Shown piece after piece: positions 33,329 through 45,443 of a stretch of 64,000 nt of DNA; the stretch's first letter is position 1, and each line of letters begins with the position of its first letter. Below the pieces are notes generated by a model. It worked only from the letters and a program-made list of their open reading frames with translations. It was not told where the DNA came from and searched no databases. Origin of the DNA: Sphaerolaimus hirsutus (Eukaryota; Nematoda; Chromadorea; Monhysterida; Sphaerolaimidae); assembly GCA_964036195.1 (NCBI GenBank), contig OZ038452.1, positions 25,865,785 through 25,929,784 on the forward strand. Direction: 5' to 3'. A program made the position numbers and the translations under genes.

Positions 33329-33714
33329 TACGTGCACCGCGCGATGGGTGTTCCCGGCGCGGCGGCGACAACAGAAAACACACGCGTCTAATGAATCCGC
33401 GCGCCGGCAACTTTCCGCTGTTTTGCGTGCGATGCGGCACGGCAGTAAGTTCGCATGTTAGCCGCTGAGTCGTTTAGATGAAGATAGGACACTTCGGGCT
33501 GAGTTTCGGAACTTGAAAACTGTCAGCACTCTATTTGTGCGCAGTGGATCTGGCACCAATCACTCCCCTGTCAAATGCCCCATTTTTATAGTCGTCACAA
33601 ACGCTGGATGTGAAACCGTATTCGTCAAATGCCCATATAGGCGCCACGCACGCTGGATGTCAAACTGTATTCGTGTCAACTGAGTGTGGTCATTCAAACA
33701 TTGTGGAATCACAC

Positions 33715-33890
33715 ATATTGTGAATCTCACATGCCGAATGGTCACCTTAACATAATGTGGAATCTCACATGCCCAAAGGTGAATTTCACATACCCGAAGG
33801 TTTATTTCACATGTCTAAAGGTGAATCTCACATGCCCAGCGTGAAATACACATGCCCATGGCCAAACGTGAATCTTTCATGCCAGCCCAG
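33715..33890 (+). repeat. Tandem repeat of GTGAATCTCACATGCCC (about 24-27 bp units)
   Basis: Six or more degenerate copies of GGTGAATCTCACATGCCCAAA follow each other. No coding or known function is evident. Confidence 0.7.
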
Positions 33891-34030
33891 CCCATCCCAT
33901 CTCTGCAGATTTTTGTCGCAGCTTTGTATAATAAAACCATAACATAAAGATTGATTTTATTAGATGCAAGCAGTAAGAGCACATACAGTTGTTAATATAT
34001 CATTATACACATCATAACGGCGGTGCACTT

Positions 34031-34454
34031 GTACGCACAAATGCCTGGTATGCACAAACGCCCGGTACGCACAAAATTGTGCCCGTCACGCACATCTGCA
34101 TGACATTACATTACATTTTGACCGTTTTTCGCTTCACACTTGTGAGTGAAGTGAAAAAAGTTGCACAATGACATTAGTTAACTTTTTGTCACTTCACACA
34201 TATTTGAACATCACTTGAAAAAAGTGTCAAGTGAAAAAAACGGTGGATAATGCTATTTTTGACCATTTTTTTCACTTGACACTTTTTCAAGTGATTTTCA
34301 AATATCAGTGAAGTGAAAAAAGCTGTGCAATAACATTAGTGACCATCTGTCCGGTACGTAAAGATCATCAGCCATGTAAGTACCGGGCAGATGTGCGTGG
34401 CGGGCACAATTTTGTGCGTACCGGGCGTTTGTGCGTAGCAGGCATTTGTGCGTA
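34031..34454. repeat. Fold-back element with TACGCACAAATGCC arms
   Basis: Left arm GTACGCACAAATGCCTGGTA, then GTACGCACAAAATTGTGCCCG; right arm CGGGCACAATTTTGTGCGTACC, then GGCATTTGTGCGTA. An inner inverted pair TTTTTCACTTGACACTTTTTC and its complement lies at the centre. Confidence 0.8.
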
Positions 34455-35001
34455 GGAGGCCTGCCCCATCATAACACTGAGTTTTCATTGTTTCTGTAAG
34501 TGTGATGCTTTAAAAATCTTTTGTGTTATTGAGTTGCCATTGACACGCATTTAGTTGACATGAATTTGCGATGACAACTAGCGTGTGTGGTCCCAATGTG
34601 ACAAATTTCTGAGAAGGTTACAAATCTCCGGAAGCTGTCATGTAAAAAGCTTGAATATCATATTTAGTCCCGTATCTGAGTAGTTTCAGATGCGCGGTAA
34701 ACATGTTTCTAGAAAATTTGAAACATCATCTGATTTTTTGACACAACACTTGAAAAAGGGATTGGACCCGGCCGGCAATCACAAACGCTTGTATGGAACT
34801 TCAAAATCGGGACATCCCCACCCACAAATGTTATCAACAGCCGCAATTGATTAGTCTTATTTATTTGTGGCATCACATAGATGGCTGATGAGTACCCAAT
34901 GATAATCGTTTTGCAGTGAGCGTGCGCTGACGCGCTTTAGCAAGCTATTTCTGTTGTGTTTTTTATGCCCAAGCCGATTTTTTCGACAGCCACAATAAAT
35001 A

Positions 35002-35462
35002 AACACCTTCCCGGTCACGTCGAGGGTGCATCACTTCACATCCTAGTCACTTTACATTCTCTGTATTTGCACAGTTTACATTCCACAGTAATGTGTTCAC
35101 CGCTCCAGTTTACATAGAATTTTTAGAAATTTTTCACATTTATCTCACATTATAGAATAGTGTATGGTAGGGGAGTGGTGTTGGTAACACATCCCCAAAA
35201 TTTTAGATTTATACCCCTCCCACAGCTCAGAAATCAGCGGGTGCCGGACCTGCTGTGGGACACCATAAAAGCCAAAAAAATCTTGCACTTAGGGTGACTC
35301 ACCCTGAGAGGGGTCGTCGCGACCCCCTAAATTATTGCGAAGTAGAGGGGGGTTGCACTAATAACTCCTCCAAGTTTCAGCTTCTGGCGCGCCCTAGAAC
35401 TGGAGATAGGGTGTCACAAGTAAAATCAAAAATAGGGTGCCGGACGTGACCGGGAAGGTGTT
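35002..35462. mobile_element. Fold-back element, AACACCTTCCCG ends, TA flanks (copy 1)
   Basis: AACACCTTCCCGGTCACGTC and CGGACGTGACCGGGAAGGTGTT are inverted ends with TA on both sides. The interior segment CTGCTGTGGGACACCATAAAAGCC and TGACTCACCCTGAGAGGGGTCGTC is shared with the longer copies at 45966 and 55287. Confidence 0.75.
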
Positions 35463-35879
35463 TAGTAGCGTAACTAGCGCACCATTTTCCCGCTGCATTT
35501 TCACATCTAACTAGGTAGTTGATAATCAATGTAAATAGGTAAGTAAATATTCACAAATGTCGTCTCAAATTAACAAATTATAATATTTAGCGCGCTCCGA
35601 TCATTTTGTAGCTTATACGAGCAAGCGAACTTAAAGGAAGATTCCACCAATCAGATGTCCAACGCACGCAGGTTGATTTCACTCTATCACAGTGCATACT
35701 TTGGCCGCTGCCATTTCTAGGGTGCGTTCAAATCGCACCAGTTCATTTACCTTATTGGTGCGCGCATTGCGGTTGCGGCTAGGCAAGTCCAGCTGGGTAC
35801 TAGTAGTGATGGCAATGTTTTTCGATTTTTTGCATTGATATATTTATAATTGACTTTTTGGGGAGAGGATTTTGCACCA

Positions 35880-36445
35880 CGTCACTACAAAGAAACGGGG
35901 AAAAATCAGAATCCAAACAGCGCATAATCCAAACAGCATAATCCAAACAAAAATGAGGCAAAATCCAAACGAAAATGAAGCATAATCCAAACACTTTTTT
36001 GTGCCCCAAACTGCAGCATAATCCAAACAGAAATGAGGCAAAATCCAAACAAAAATGAAGCATAATCCAAACACTCACTTTGCCTATTCTCATGCATTCA
36101 TGTATTTACATATGATGTTGCCATTTTGGCACCCACTGCACTGAAATTACAATAATGGCAAAAACCATCCATTGGTTGGTTGGTCACTTCAAAGCTACAA
36201 ATCAAGTCATTTTCCCATTAAATCTGCCCCTTAAATGTCAGGTGGTGTTCACTTCTTTGATGGAGTGCTTGGACGAGTGTTTGGATTATGCCTCATTTTT
36301 GTTTGGATTTTGCCTCATTTCTGTTTGGATTATGCTGCAGTTTGGGGCACAAAAAAGTGTTTGGATTATGCCTCATTTTCGTTTGGATTATGCCTCATTT
36401 TTGTTTGGATTATGCTGTTTGGATTATGCGCTGTTTGGATTTTGA
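35880..36445. repeat. Inverted arrays of TTTGGATTATGCCTCATTTTTG
   Basis: 35880-36090 repeats CATAATCCAAACAAAAATGA; 36270-36445 repeats its reverse complement, with the unique marker CAAACTGCAGCATAATCC / TGCTGCAGTTTGGGGCACAA in both arms. The Leu/Phe/Cys-rich open frames here are translated repeat and not genes. Confidence 0.8.
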
Positions 36446-36559
36446 TGCAGACTCCAAAGAAACTGGTTCGGTCGTTGTTGTGATCGGGGGGCCACTCCTA
36501 GACAGTGTCCCTGTAAGATGTCAAGCGCAAATGTAAAATGTTAAAATAACAGTTCCTTG

Positions 36560-36752
36560 TAGTGATGTGAAAAGCGCCAGAACTTTGGCGCCAAGCGCCA
36601 AAAGCGCCATGGCGCTTTTCCGACCCTTAGCGCCGAGCGCCAATGGCGCCAGGCAATTTGTTCCTGGCGCCGTTTAAAAATAGCGCCAGGCGCCAGAAGC
36701 GCCATGGCGCTTTTTGCTATGGCGCCAGCGCCATGGCGCTTTTACATCACTA
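36560..36752. mobile_element. hAT-like MITE, GCGCC interior, perfect target duplication
   Basis: The ends TAGTGATGTGAAAAGCGCC and GGCGCTTTTACATCACTA are near-perfect inverted repeats. The 8-bp duplication GTTCCTTG is exact (36552-36559 and 36753-36760). It is the type copy for the GCGCC family in this window. Confidence 0.92.
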
Positions 36753-37185
36753 GTTCCTTGTAAAATTTCAACCGACCGGTAAAAAACCTAATTTTTTTCT
36801 TCACATTTTACTGGGCAAGTGACAGAGCCAGAGAGTGGCACCCATTGCTGTGGATGAAGTAATTCAAACAGCAAAACTGTCGGGTAGGGCTCAGCTCAGC
36901 CACAGCCACTCACCCGTCAAGTGGCATCAGATTTTGAAAAAAGAGAAAAAGAACCACTCGTGGCGCGAGAAAAAGAACCACTCATTCATGAAATTGGCGT
37001 ACTTCAAACATTTGCGACGGTAAAAAACACCGAGGAGCCAAAAAAACTTTTGAAAAAGCGAACTTTTTCCAACTCTAGCAGCGCGTCACGCCACGATGCG
37101 GCCGCGCCCCAGTTGTTGCCTCATCTGCTCCCAGTCCCATTGCGCAGATATTTATCTACCTAACGCGTGCGCACACTAGTTTTCT

Positions 37186-37340
37186 GCCAGATTTGGTAAA
37201 CTCATAAATTGACTTTGAACGCATTTGAGTTTACTGGAATGAACTATTCTGAATGCCCATCAACTGCAGTTGACAGACACCCCATTTTAGTAAACTCGAA
37301 TGCGTTCAAAGCCGATTTATGAGTTTACCAAAATATACTG
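37186..37340. repeat. Fold-back around TTTGGTAAACTCATAAAT
   Basis: Arms TTTGGTAAACTCATAAATTG and GATTTATGAGTTTACCAAA with GAACGCATT / AATGCGTTC inside. Confidence 0.7.
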
Positions 37341-38165
37341 TGCGCAGCGCCAATAGATTTACCCATTTGCTGAATTTGAGTGTATCATAGAGAGTAAAAT
37401 ATTTAGTGTCTGCTCTAGCTGGTAAAATAAACTACCTATTCCGTTCGAATGCCCGGAAATGATTAGCACATGCTTCAGCGGGTGGCAAAAACTGTGCACT
37501 GCTCTCAGTGTCAACTTTTTACCCATGATTATCATGCACATTTAACTGTACCAGAGGTCTCAAAGTTACCGTGTCCGTGGCCTTCATAGAGATAGCAAAT
37601 GGCGTATCGATATTGTTTAAAGGTAGGTAGAGAATAAAAGTGTAAAAATTTGTAATATTTGTTTCCAAGTTTTGGGGAATGGTAAATAAATATGGTAAAG
37701 TTTCATAATGTAAAATGGGGGTCCCGCTTCTCAATGGGAGACCCTTGATTTTACTTTGCAACCACGAAAAACTTAAAGGCGTTCAAAAGTTTTGTGTTCA
37801 GAAGAGCATACCTTTGAGTTGAGGCATGCCTGCATTTGAATGGCGGCCGGTATCCGGTCGAATTTCATTTGATAGGCGGTTTACTGAAAAAAATACTTCA
37901 TTTTTACAGTCTGCAAATACCAGTTAACTGATGGAAACCAACATTCTCGTTATCTGAGACGTCTCTAAGCTTTTTGTCTATTTGTCATGTTGGCCGTCAT
38001 AATCAAAATACATAACATGTGATCCAGAAACATGTCCGGCGGATAGGTGGTAAATATTTTATTTATTAGGATGTTTTTTGTCGGATGATCTAAGTTTCAA
38101 TAGGGGATTATCAATAGGAATAGTTTATTTGCATGGTCAATACAACTTCATTTATTTGTAATAAA
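37341..38165. other. Stretch with nothing recognised
   Basis: Only short AT-biased open frames. Confidence 0.35.
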
Positions 38166-38169
38166 TATT

Positions 38170-38463
38170 TACATACCCCTCCCACAATAATCCCCCTGGA
38201 ATAATTCCGCCCTTAAGGCATATTATCAAGATTTACATATCCCCGAATAATTCCCCTTGAATAACTCCTCCCTTAAGGCATATCATCAATTTGTTATGTC
38301 AAAGTTGAACAAAAGTGGTGCCAGTAAAGCATATTTTGTGGGATGCGTTGATGAAGCATGCTCGAAAGTTGTGACGAAAAAATAATTCCTACCCTTGAGT
38401 AGTTCCCCTCTCTAAAAGTCTGATAAAACAATAATTCCCAGGGGAATTATTCAAGCAAATACG
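38170..38463. mobile_element. Second C-rich family element
   Basis: Words CCCCTGGAATAATTCCGCCC and CCCTTGAATAACTCC run to CCCAGGGGAATTATTCAAGC-AAATACGGTA. Confidence 0.55.
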
Positions 38464-38779
38464 GTATGTAAATACATGTGTCTAAACGATTCGCAAATAA
38501 ATACACCTGTATAAAGGTTTAATGGACTATCGGGTGGGCGCGCCAGCGCCATCCCTCGCTGCCGAGGGAGGGCGCAAGCGACCCACCCATAATATGGTCG
38601 GACACACCAAAATGCGGAAATCGCAAATTTAAAATCGCAATAACTTCGGAACGCAATGCGCTAGTGCAGAACCGACTGCACCATTAAAAAGCCCGTGTCG
38701 AAAAGTACCACCATGCAAATTTTCAGATCCAACGGTTGAGTTCGACAGAAGTTATTACGGATTTTCTTTTTCAAGTAGT

Positions 38780-38822
38780 GTTGTTGTTGTTCTTGTTCTT
38801 GTTCTTGTTGTTCTTCTTGTTC
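38780..38822 (+). repeat. TTG/TTC trinucleotide microsatellite
   Basis: A run of TTGTTGTTGTTCTTGTTC type triplets. It gives the Leu/Phe-rich segment of an open frame (38736-38990) that has no other coding support. Confidence 0.8.
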
Positions 38823-39221
38823 TCCCGACAATCTTCAAACTGCAATAACTTCTTTGAAACACGACCGATTTTCATGGTTGATGGCTCATATGAAAGAGCA
38901 TATGATGCCATTTCTTATTTTCGGGAATTTTTTTCACAGGCTCCGCCCACTTCGGGACGGTATCTGTTTGAAATTTTCAAACCTCAATAAATTTAAAATT
39001 TGAATACAAATGCAGCAATAAAAAAAATTTGTTGATGTGCGCCATGACTAGAGCTTTCAAATGAGCCAATTTTTGGCGATTTTGGTTGAGATTTACAAAA
39101 GTTATTCAAGTTTGCTTGTTTTGTGTAAAATGCGCAAACATGCCTGAACTACTGCTTGATGTGATACTGAGCATGTGACCTTGCATGGTGATTACTATCA
39201 GGTCATAAATTTCTAGTGGTT

Positions 39222-40890
39222 AATGTCAAGTCAAATGTCAAGTTATAAATGTCAAGTCAATTGTCAAGTGATAATGTCAAGCAATAAATGTCAGGCCAAA
39301 TGTCAAGTGATAAAATATTAAGTGATAAAATATCAAGTCAAATATCAAGTGATAAATGTCAAGTGGTAGATTTCGAGTGAAATTTCAAGTGAAAAATGTC
39401 AAGTGATAGATGTCAAGTGATAAATGTCAAGTGATAAATTTCACGTTAAATGTCAAGTGATGAATGTCAAGACAAATGTCAATTGATAAATGTCAATTTA
39501 TAAATGTCAAGTTTTAAATATCAAGTGATAAATGTCAAGTGATAGATGTCAAGTTATAAAATATCAAGTGATAAAATATCAAGTCAAATATCAAGTGATA
39601 ACTTTCAAGTCAAATGTCAACTGATAAATTTCAACTGAAATGTCAAGTTAAATGTCATGTCAAATGTCAAGTTAAACATCAAGTGATAAATTTCAAGTGA
39701 ACTGTCAAGTTTAATGTCAAGTGATAAATGTCATGTCAAATGTCAAGTCAAACGTCAAGTTGTAGATGTCAAGTCTAAAGTCAAGTCAAGTCAAATGTCG
39801 AGTTTTAGATGTCAAGTGATAAATGTCAAGTGATAAATTTCACATGAAATGTCAAGTTAAATGTCAAGTGATGAATGTCAAGACAAATGTCAATTGATAA
39901 ATGTCAATTGATAAATGTCAAGTGATAAATATCAAGTGATAAATGTCAAGTGATGGATGTCAAGTTATAAAAAATCAAGTGATAAAATATCAAGTCAAAT
40001 ATCAAGTGATAACTTTCAAGTCAAATGTCAACTGATAAATTTCAACTGAAATGTCAAGTTTAATGCCAAGTGATAAATGTCATGTCAAATGTCAAGTCAA
40101 ATGTCAAGTGATAAATTTCAAGTGAAATGTCAAGTTTAATGTCAAGTGATAAATGTCATGTCAAATGTCAAGTCAAATGTCAAGTTTAATGTCAACTGAT
40201 AAATGTCATGTCAAGTGTAAAGTGACAAATTTCAAGTCAAGTCAAATAACAAGTCATATGTCAAGTCAAATTTCAAGTGGTAAATGTCAAGTCAAATTTC
40301 AAGTGGTAAATGTCAAGTCAAATGTCAAGTTAAATGTCAAGTGATCAAATATCAAGTCAAATGTCAAGTGATAAATGTCAAGTCAAATGTCAAGTTGTAA
40401 ATGTCAAGTCTAAAGTCAAGTCAAGTCAAATGTCAAGTGATAAATTTCAAGGTGAATACAAAGTGATAACTTTCAATTGAAATGTCAAGTCAAATGCCAA
40501 ATGATAAATTTCAAGTGAAATGTCAAGTAATAAATTTCAAGTGAAATGTCAAGTCAAATGTCAAGTTAAATGTCAAGCTTAATGTCAAGTGATAAATGTC
40601 ATGTCAAATGTCAAGTTTTACATCAAGTGATAAATTTCAAGTGAAATGTCAAGTTTAATGTCAAGTGATAAATGTCATGTCAAATGCCAAGTCAAATGTC
40701 AAGTTTAATGTCAACTGATCAATGTCATGTCAAATGTCAAGTGACAAATTTCATGTCAAGTCAAATAACAAGTCATATGTCAAGTCAAATTTCAAGTGGT
40801 AAATGTCAAGTCAAATGTAAAGTTAAATGTCAAGTGATCAAAAAATCAACAAAAGTCAAATGAGAAGTGAAATGGCAAGTAAAAAATTAA
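39222..40890 (+). repeat. Degenerate satellite of ATGTCAAGTGATAA / ATGTCAAGTCAA words
   Basis: About 1.7 kb of ATGTCAAGT-based units 10-20 bp long, with larger blocks repeated (for example the segments at 40070-40250 and 40590-40780 are near copies). The word resembles the AAATGTCAAATGTCATG interior of introner-family elements in this window. Confidence 0.85.
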
Positions 40891-41269
40891 ATTGAAAAAC
40901 TTTGATAAATGGATACTGAACTGTGATCCATATTTCTAGTTAATTTTTTTGTGAACAATCACATAATGCTATTGTCACAAATATAGTTGTACATAGAATT
41001 ATGATACACTCCTTAACTCTTGATGGCGGACCATATTGGTTTAAGAGACATTTCTCAATGAGTTTTGGATATGTCATTTAACACAACGCATATGCAAGAT
41101 CATTGGCATGCGCTGGCACCATGCCAGCCGATATTTGTAGGATGAAATTCACCCGGTCACATATAAACTTGGCCCTCATCCAAGTTATGGGTTGCATATT
41201 TTTGATCAAAATATAGTGCTGTTTGATGTGATACTGCCACTATATGGGTCTTCAAGGGTTATGATTTCA

Positions 41270-41450
41270 AATTGTGCAATTTTATGGAGTGGTGCCATCT
41301 ACTCCAAAATGGTGCCATTTTCATGAAGTGGCGCCAACTACTCCAAAATGGCATCATTTTCATGGAGTGGCGCCATCTACTCCAAAACGGCAGTGCCATC
41401 TACTCCAAAATGGCACCATTTTTGTGGAGTGGCACCATCTACTCGCCAGC
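41270..41450 (+). repeat. Short tandem repeat of CTACTCCAAAATGGCGCCAT
   Basis: Five degenerate units alternate CATCTACTCCAAAATGG and CATTTTCATGGAGTGGCGC. The 143- and 94-codon frames over it are translated repeat. Confidence 0.65.
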
Positions 41451-41915
41451 ATATATATATTGTTCAGCAAGACACCTACTGGGTGTCATTTGGGGAAGCC
41501 TGGGCCACTGGCCACACAAAAGAAGTATATCAGTAAAAAAATGGCTAAAGCCAAATAAAAAGTGGACGCTGCCTCCACAGCAAATAGACATGAAGTGTGT
41601 CTCTCAAATGGACATGAAGTGCATCCCTCAAATGGACATTAATATATATTGGATGCACAAAAGAAATGTATCATTGCTTAGAAAATGGCATACACTTCAC
41701 TGATAACACACTTTACTGTGGTTACATATCCCACCTGAATAAAGAAACTATTTGTATTACATCACAAGAGTTACATGTATTGACTGTTAAATGCACAAAA
41801 GCAATATATCATTACATCTGCATTGTGAGAAATGTCTCACATGGAACCCAGACTTTTATTTATTCAATAGTTTTCAAGGCAGATTACAGTGTTAGACGTA
41901 CACATCCATGTAAAA

Positions 41916-42116
41916 ANNNNNNNNNNNNNNNNNNNNNNNNNNNNNNNNNNNNNNNNNNNNNNNNNNNNNNNNNNNNNNNNNNNNNNNNNNNNNNNNNNNN
42001 NNNNNNNNNNNNNNNNNNNNNNNNNNNNNNNNNNNNNNNNNNNNNNNNNNNNNNNNNNNNNNNNNNNNNNNNNNNNNNNNNNNNNNNNNNNNNNNNNNNN
42101 NNNNNNNNNNNNNNNN
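41916..42116. other. Assembly gap (about 200 N)
   Basis: A run of N of about 200 bases. The length is probably a placeholder, so the true distance is unknown. Confidence 0.98.
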
Positions 42117-42290
42117 TATGGTAGTAAAAAGAAAAATGTCAATTTCAGTTTTTCACTTTTTTACTCACTATGTTTCTTTTTCATGTTTCAGTGCCGAAAA
42201 GAAAATGCCCATTTTATAAGTTAAGTACTATCTACGTAATAGTATAGGACGCACCTGACAAAATATTGCCATTTTTTATTCTGTCACAGT

Positions 42291-43307
42291 CAGGGTTGGT
42301 TTTATAAAAATTCATTTTAGTAAAATTATATAAACATTTTATAAAAATTTTATTTTATTTTATTTTAATTTTACTCTTGTTTCATTATTTTATTTTATTT
42401 TATTCCCAAAAGTCATTAATAAAATAAAATGACACATTTTACAAAAAATCTGAAACATGCATGCAAGGCCAGAAAAATGTTATAATTAGACCTATACATG
42501 AAAAACCTGTGACAAATTTTTCCCTTACTTTTCAAAAGTTGCATGCAGTATGTATTGTTAGCTAGCTGCAAGTGTAAAGTTACAATCATTGATAAGAATG
42601 GTTTGCATTTTCAGTAGAAGGACTACTGGAGTGTGCTGGGCACATTTGTAAAATGTCATGCAAAGTGTCAATTGTCATGACAAATGTAAAGTATCAATTG
42701 TCAAGCAAAATGTCAAGTGTCATGTAAAATTTCAAGCAAAGTGGCAACTGTCATGACAAATGTCATGCAAAGTGTAAATTGTGTGTCCAAATCATGTGTT
42801 TTTGTATCCATAGTATGTTTTATATCCAAATCTTGTTTTTGTATCCAAATGTTCACATAAGATTTGGAGTCAACAACAACATAATTTGAATACAAAACAT
42901 AAGATTTCAAAATAAAACATGAGATTTGAACACAATTTGTCTGACAATTGATACTTTAATTTTTACATGTCATGACAATTTACACTTTGATTTACATTTG
43001 TCATGACAATTGACACATTGCATGACATTTTACATGACATTTGACACTTTACAATGCTTGGGACTGCCCCAGATCCATGAATAAACAGGTAGAGACTCAA
43101 GCAATGAGACAAAATTTTACAAAAAATATGAATTTTTATACAATTTTACAAAAATATGAATTTTTATACAATTTTACAAAATTTTCACAAAAATTCGAAT
43201 TTTTATACAATTTTTTTTATTCTTAAATTTTCCATTTTATTTTATTTTATTCTTGAATATTCCATTTTATTTTTATTTTATTTTTTTCTGAGATTTTGCC
43301 AACTCTG
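42291..43307 (+). mobile_element. hAT-like non-autonomous element (sister of 8812-9808)
   Basis: The ends CAGGGTTGGTTTTATAAAAATTC and GAGATTTTGCCAACTCTG are flanked by GTCACAGT (42283-42290) and GTCACAGG (43308-43315), 7/8 matching. It has the same order of parts as 8812-9808 in reverse orientation, including the nested introner-family element. Confidence 0.85.
42639..43069 (+). mobile_element. Introner-family element nested in hAT-like element
   Basis: Flanked by CTG (42636-42638) and CAG (43070-43072). The left end is decayed (GGCACATTTGTAAAATGTC) and the right end is TTGGGACTGCCC-CAG. The interior has AAAGTGTCAATTGTCATGAC and CCAAATCTTGTTTTTGTATCC words. Confidence 0.65.
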
Positions 43308-43463
43308 GTCACAGGAGATCGAGTGCGGATAAAAAACTCTTTGCCGAATGTTTTGTTGGTGAATTCGTTCGTATCACACGAAGTTAGCGGCGTGGAATTA
43401 AGTAAATCTGCCAGCCACGATATTTAATAATGTTCAAATACCTAAATATCTACAAATTGTATG

Positions 43464-44387
43464 CACAGTTGTTACATACGTACATTTACTCGAAAAATAC
43501 GCGTACGCGAGCACGCGGTAAATACGTTTACATATACTTTTGAAAAAAAGTTTTGTACTCACTTTTACGCGTACATTTTAAAAATACACGCATACAGAGA
43601 AAATGTATTTTTTTTGCTATCACTATTTTATGTTGCTAAAATAAATTTTTTTAATAAGTCATATCATTTTTCTAAAACGTACTAAATAATCACTAAAACG
43701 ACATCTACCGTATTTCCTCGAAATACCCCCCTCGAAATACCCCCCTCGAAATACCCCCCCTCGTTTGACCCCCCCCCCTCTCGGGACCACTATGAAACAA
43801 TCGCCCCCCCCACCCCTCGAAATACCCCCCCCCAAATTGAGTGTAAAGGGAACGTACATGACAATCACTGTAGTTTGTGTTCTGTGTACTGCAGAACACA
43901 CGTTAAAACAATGTCGGTGTCACGTTAGAACAGTGTACATACCATCTACATACTAATATTAGTCTACAGAACCTTATAAATGGCGGTTTTTGTTGCATGG
44001 TTGCATGACAATTTCGAACTTGGTTTTCAAAAATTTTCTTGTGAAATAATAACCCCCCCTCGAAATACCCCCCCCCCCCTCGTTTAACCCCCCCCCTCTC
44101 GGGACCACTATGAAACAATCACCCCCCAGGGGGTATTTCGAGGAAATACGGTATTATGTCTTCCAGTGTAAAACTGACTTTTTCACATATAAAAAGTAGT
44201 AGCTTTTACATTTTCGAGGGGAAAATACTCGCTTTTACATTTTTCTGCGGGGAAAAAGTATTTATACTCACATTTACGCATGAGTACGAGTTAAAAAAGT
44301 ATTTTACATTTTCTAAACTTTGTGGTGAGTAAAAAAGAAATACTTACATATACTTTTTTTTAAAGTTCATTAATTCTAACAACTCTG
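43464..44387. mobile_element. hAT-like element, CACAGTTGTTA / TAACAACTCTG ends
   Basis: Exact 8-bp duplication ATTGTATG (43456-43463 and 44388-44395). Subterminal words TACGTACATTTACTCG and TTTACGCGTAC. A full TA-target MITE is nested at 43708-44151. Confidence 0.85.
43708..44151. mobile_element. TA-target MITE, CCGTATTTCCTCG family (full length, nested)
   Basis: Perfect ends and TA flanks, with the family core TTGAGTGTAAAGGGAACGTAC. It is inserted in the CACAGTTGTTA element, so it is younger than that element. Confidence 0.88.
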
Positions 44388-44529
44388 ATTGTATGACGTA
44401 AGGCCAGATCTTGAACGCCACGTAAATACTTGTGACAGATCAAGTGTAAAGAACTACGGTAAATCGCAAATTGATTCAAAAACTAGCTGACACGTTATGT
44501 AATACCTTGTGTCTAAAAAGTGTGTTCTT

Positions 44530-44925
44530 GGGTATACTCCGCGGACCGCACGCTATGCATTTTTCTGAACAAAACACAACACCATGACGTCATCGCCAAT
44601 AAATTAAAAAGTTGTGCCTAGGGTGTCAACAAATTTTTTTTTTTACGGAAAACGGAAACGGAAAATTTTTTGCACTTGCCGGAAAACGGAACGGAAAAAA
44701 ATTGCCTGCGGAAAGCGAAAAACGGAAAACGGAAATTTGACACCCTAGTTGTGCCAGAAAAAAAACGTTCCAGGGAAAAAACATCCGTTGCTTGTACGCG
44801 ACTCGGCTTTTTTACCCAAATATTTTTTTGTGAAAGTGCATGCACAAGTATCATGCTTGTGTGTTATCGGATAAAACATAGGTAATTTTGGACGCATACT
44901 TTGCGGTCAGCCGCGTATATATTGT
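44530..44925. mobile_element. GTATACTCCGCGGACC inverted-repeat element interrupted by a hAT-like MITE
   Basis: GGTATACTCCGCGGACCGCACG pairs with TTTGCGGTCAGCCGCGTATAT. It aligns with the copy at 2449-2965. The hAT-like insert is at 44619-44747. Confidence 0.65.
44619..44747. mobile_element. hAT-like MITE, TAGGGTGTC ends, GGAAAACGG interior
   Basis: The ends TAGGGTGTCAAC and GAAATTTGACACCCTA are flanked by an exact 8-bp duplication GTTGTGCC (44611-44618 and 44748-44755). The smallest member (129 bp) of the family that also includes 10628 and 50484. Confidence 0.9.
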
Positions 44926-45059
44926 CATAATTGCGATGCTGCGCGCTCATAAGAAGCGGACAGCGCTCTTTTGTGTTCTCACTCTATTGTGATAGGTAAT
45001 TGCTCAATTTTCTCATGAAGGTTTCCATTCCGTTGAAACATTTAATTTGCATCTTTAGC

Positions 45060-45271
45060 GGCCTGCACACTAGTTGACACTAGTATCAACTCAGATTTCG
45101 GTTCCACGTGTCGCAGAGCAATGCAAATGCTTCTCCAAATGCACACGCGGCAATGTTGAAAAAAATATATTACGGCAAGTTCATTGGAAGATCGCCCCGC
45201 GACACGTGAAGCCTACATCTTAATTGACACAGACCAGTTGACACACAAGTGTCAACTAGTGTGCCGGCCGC
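45060..45271. repeat. Fold-back element, CACACTAGTTGACAC arms
   Basis: GGCCTGCACACTAGTTGACAC and GTGTCAACTAGTGTGCCGGCC are inverted. A second copy, split by a MITE, lies at 52964-53640. Confidence 0.75.
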
Positions 45272-45443
45272 CATTAGCATCAATTTTGTACTTAAAATAG
45301 CTCTAAACGCGCGAGAAGTGTCACAACAATTTCTGAAGTGCCGCGCAGTGTTGCGTAAAGCACGCGGAGCAATGCAATTCGCCAGTTTTCGAAATGAGCA
45401 AATATGGAATGCAACTTGACGCCACTTGGCGCCGAAATAAGTA

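Noticed and set aside
38736..38990. Possible small membrane protein (Leu/Phe-rich, 84 codons)
   Set aside because: The hydrophobic stretch is a TTG/TTC microsatellite and nothing else supports coding.
39222..40890. CRISPR-like regularly repeated array
   Set aside because: Repeats are degenerate and directly abutting, with no constant repeat/unique spacer alternation, and the host is a eukaryote. It is a satellite.
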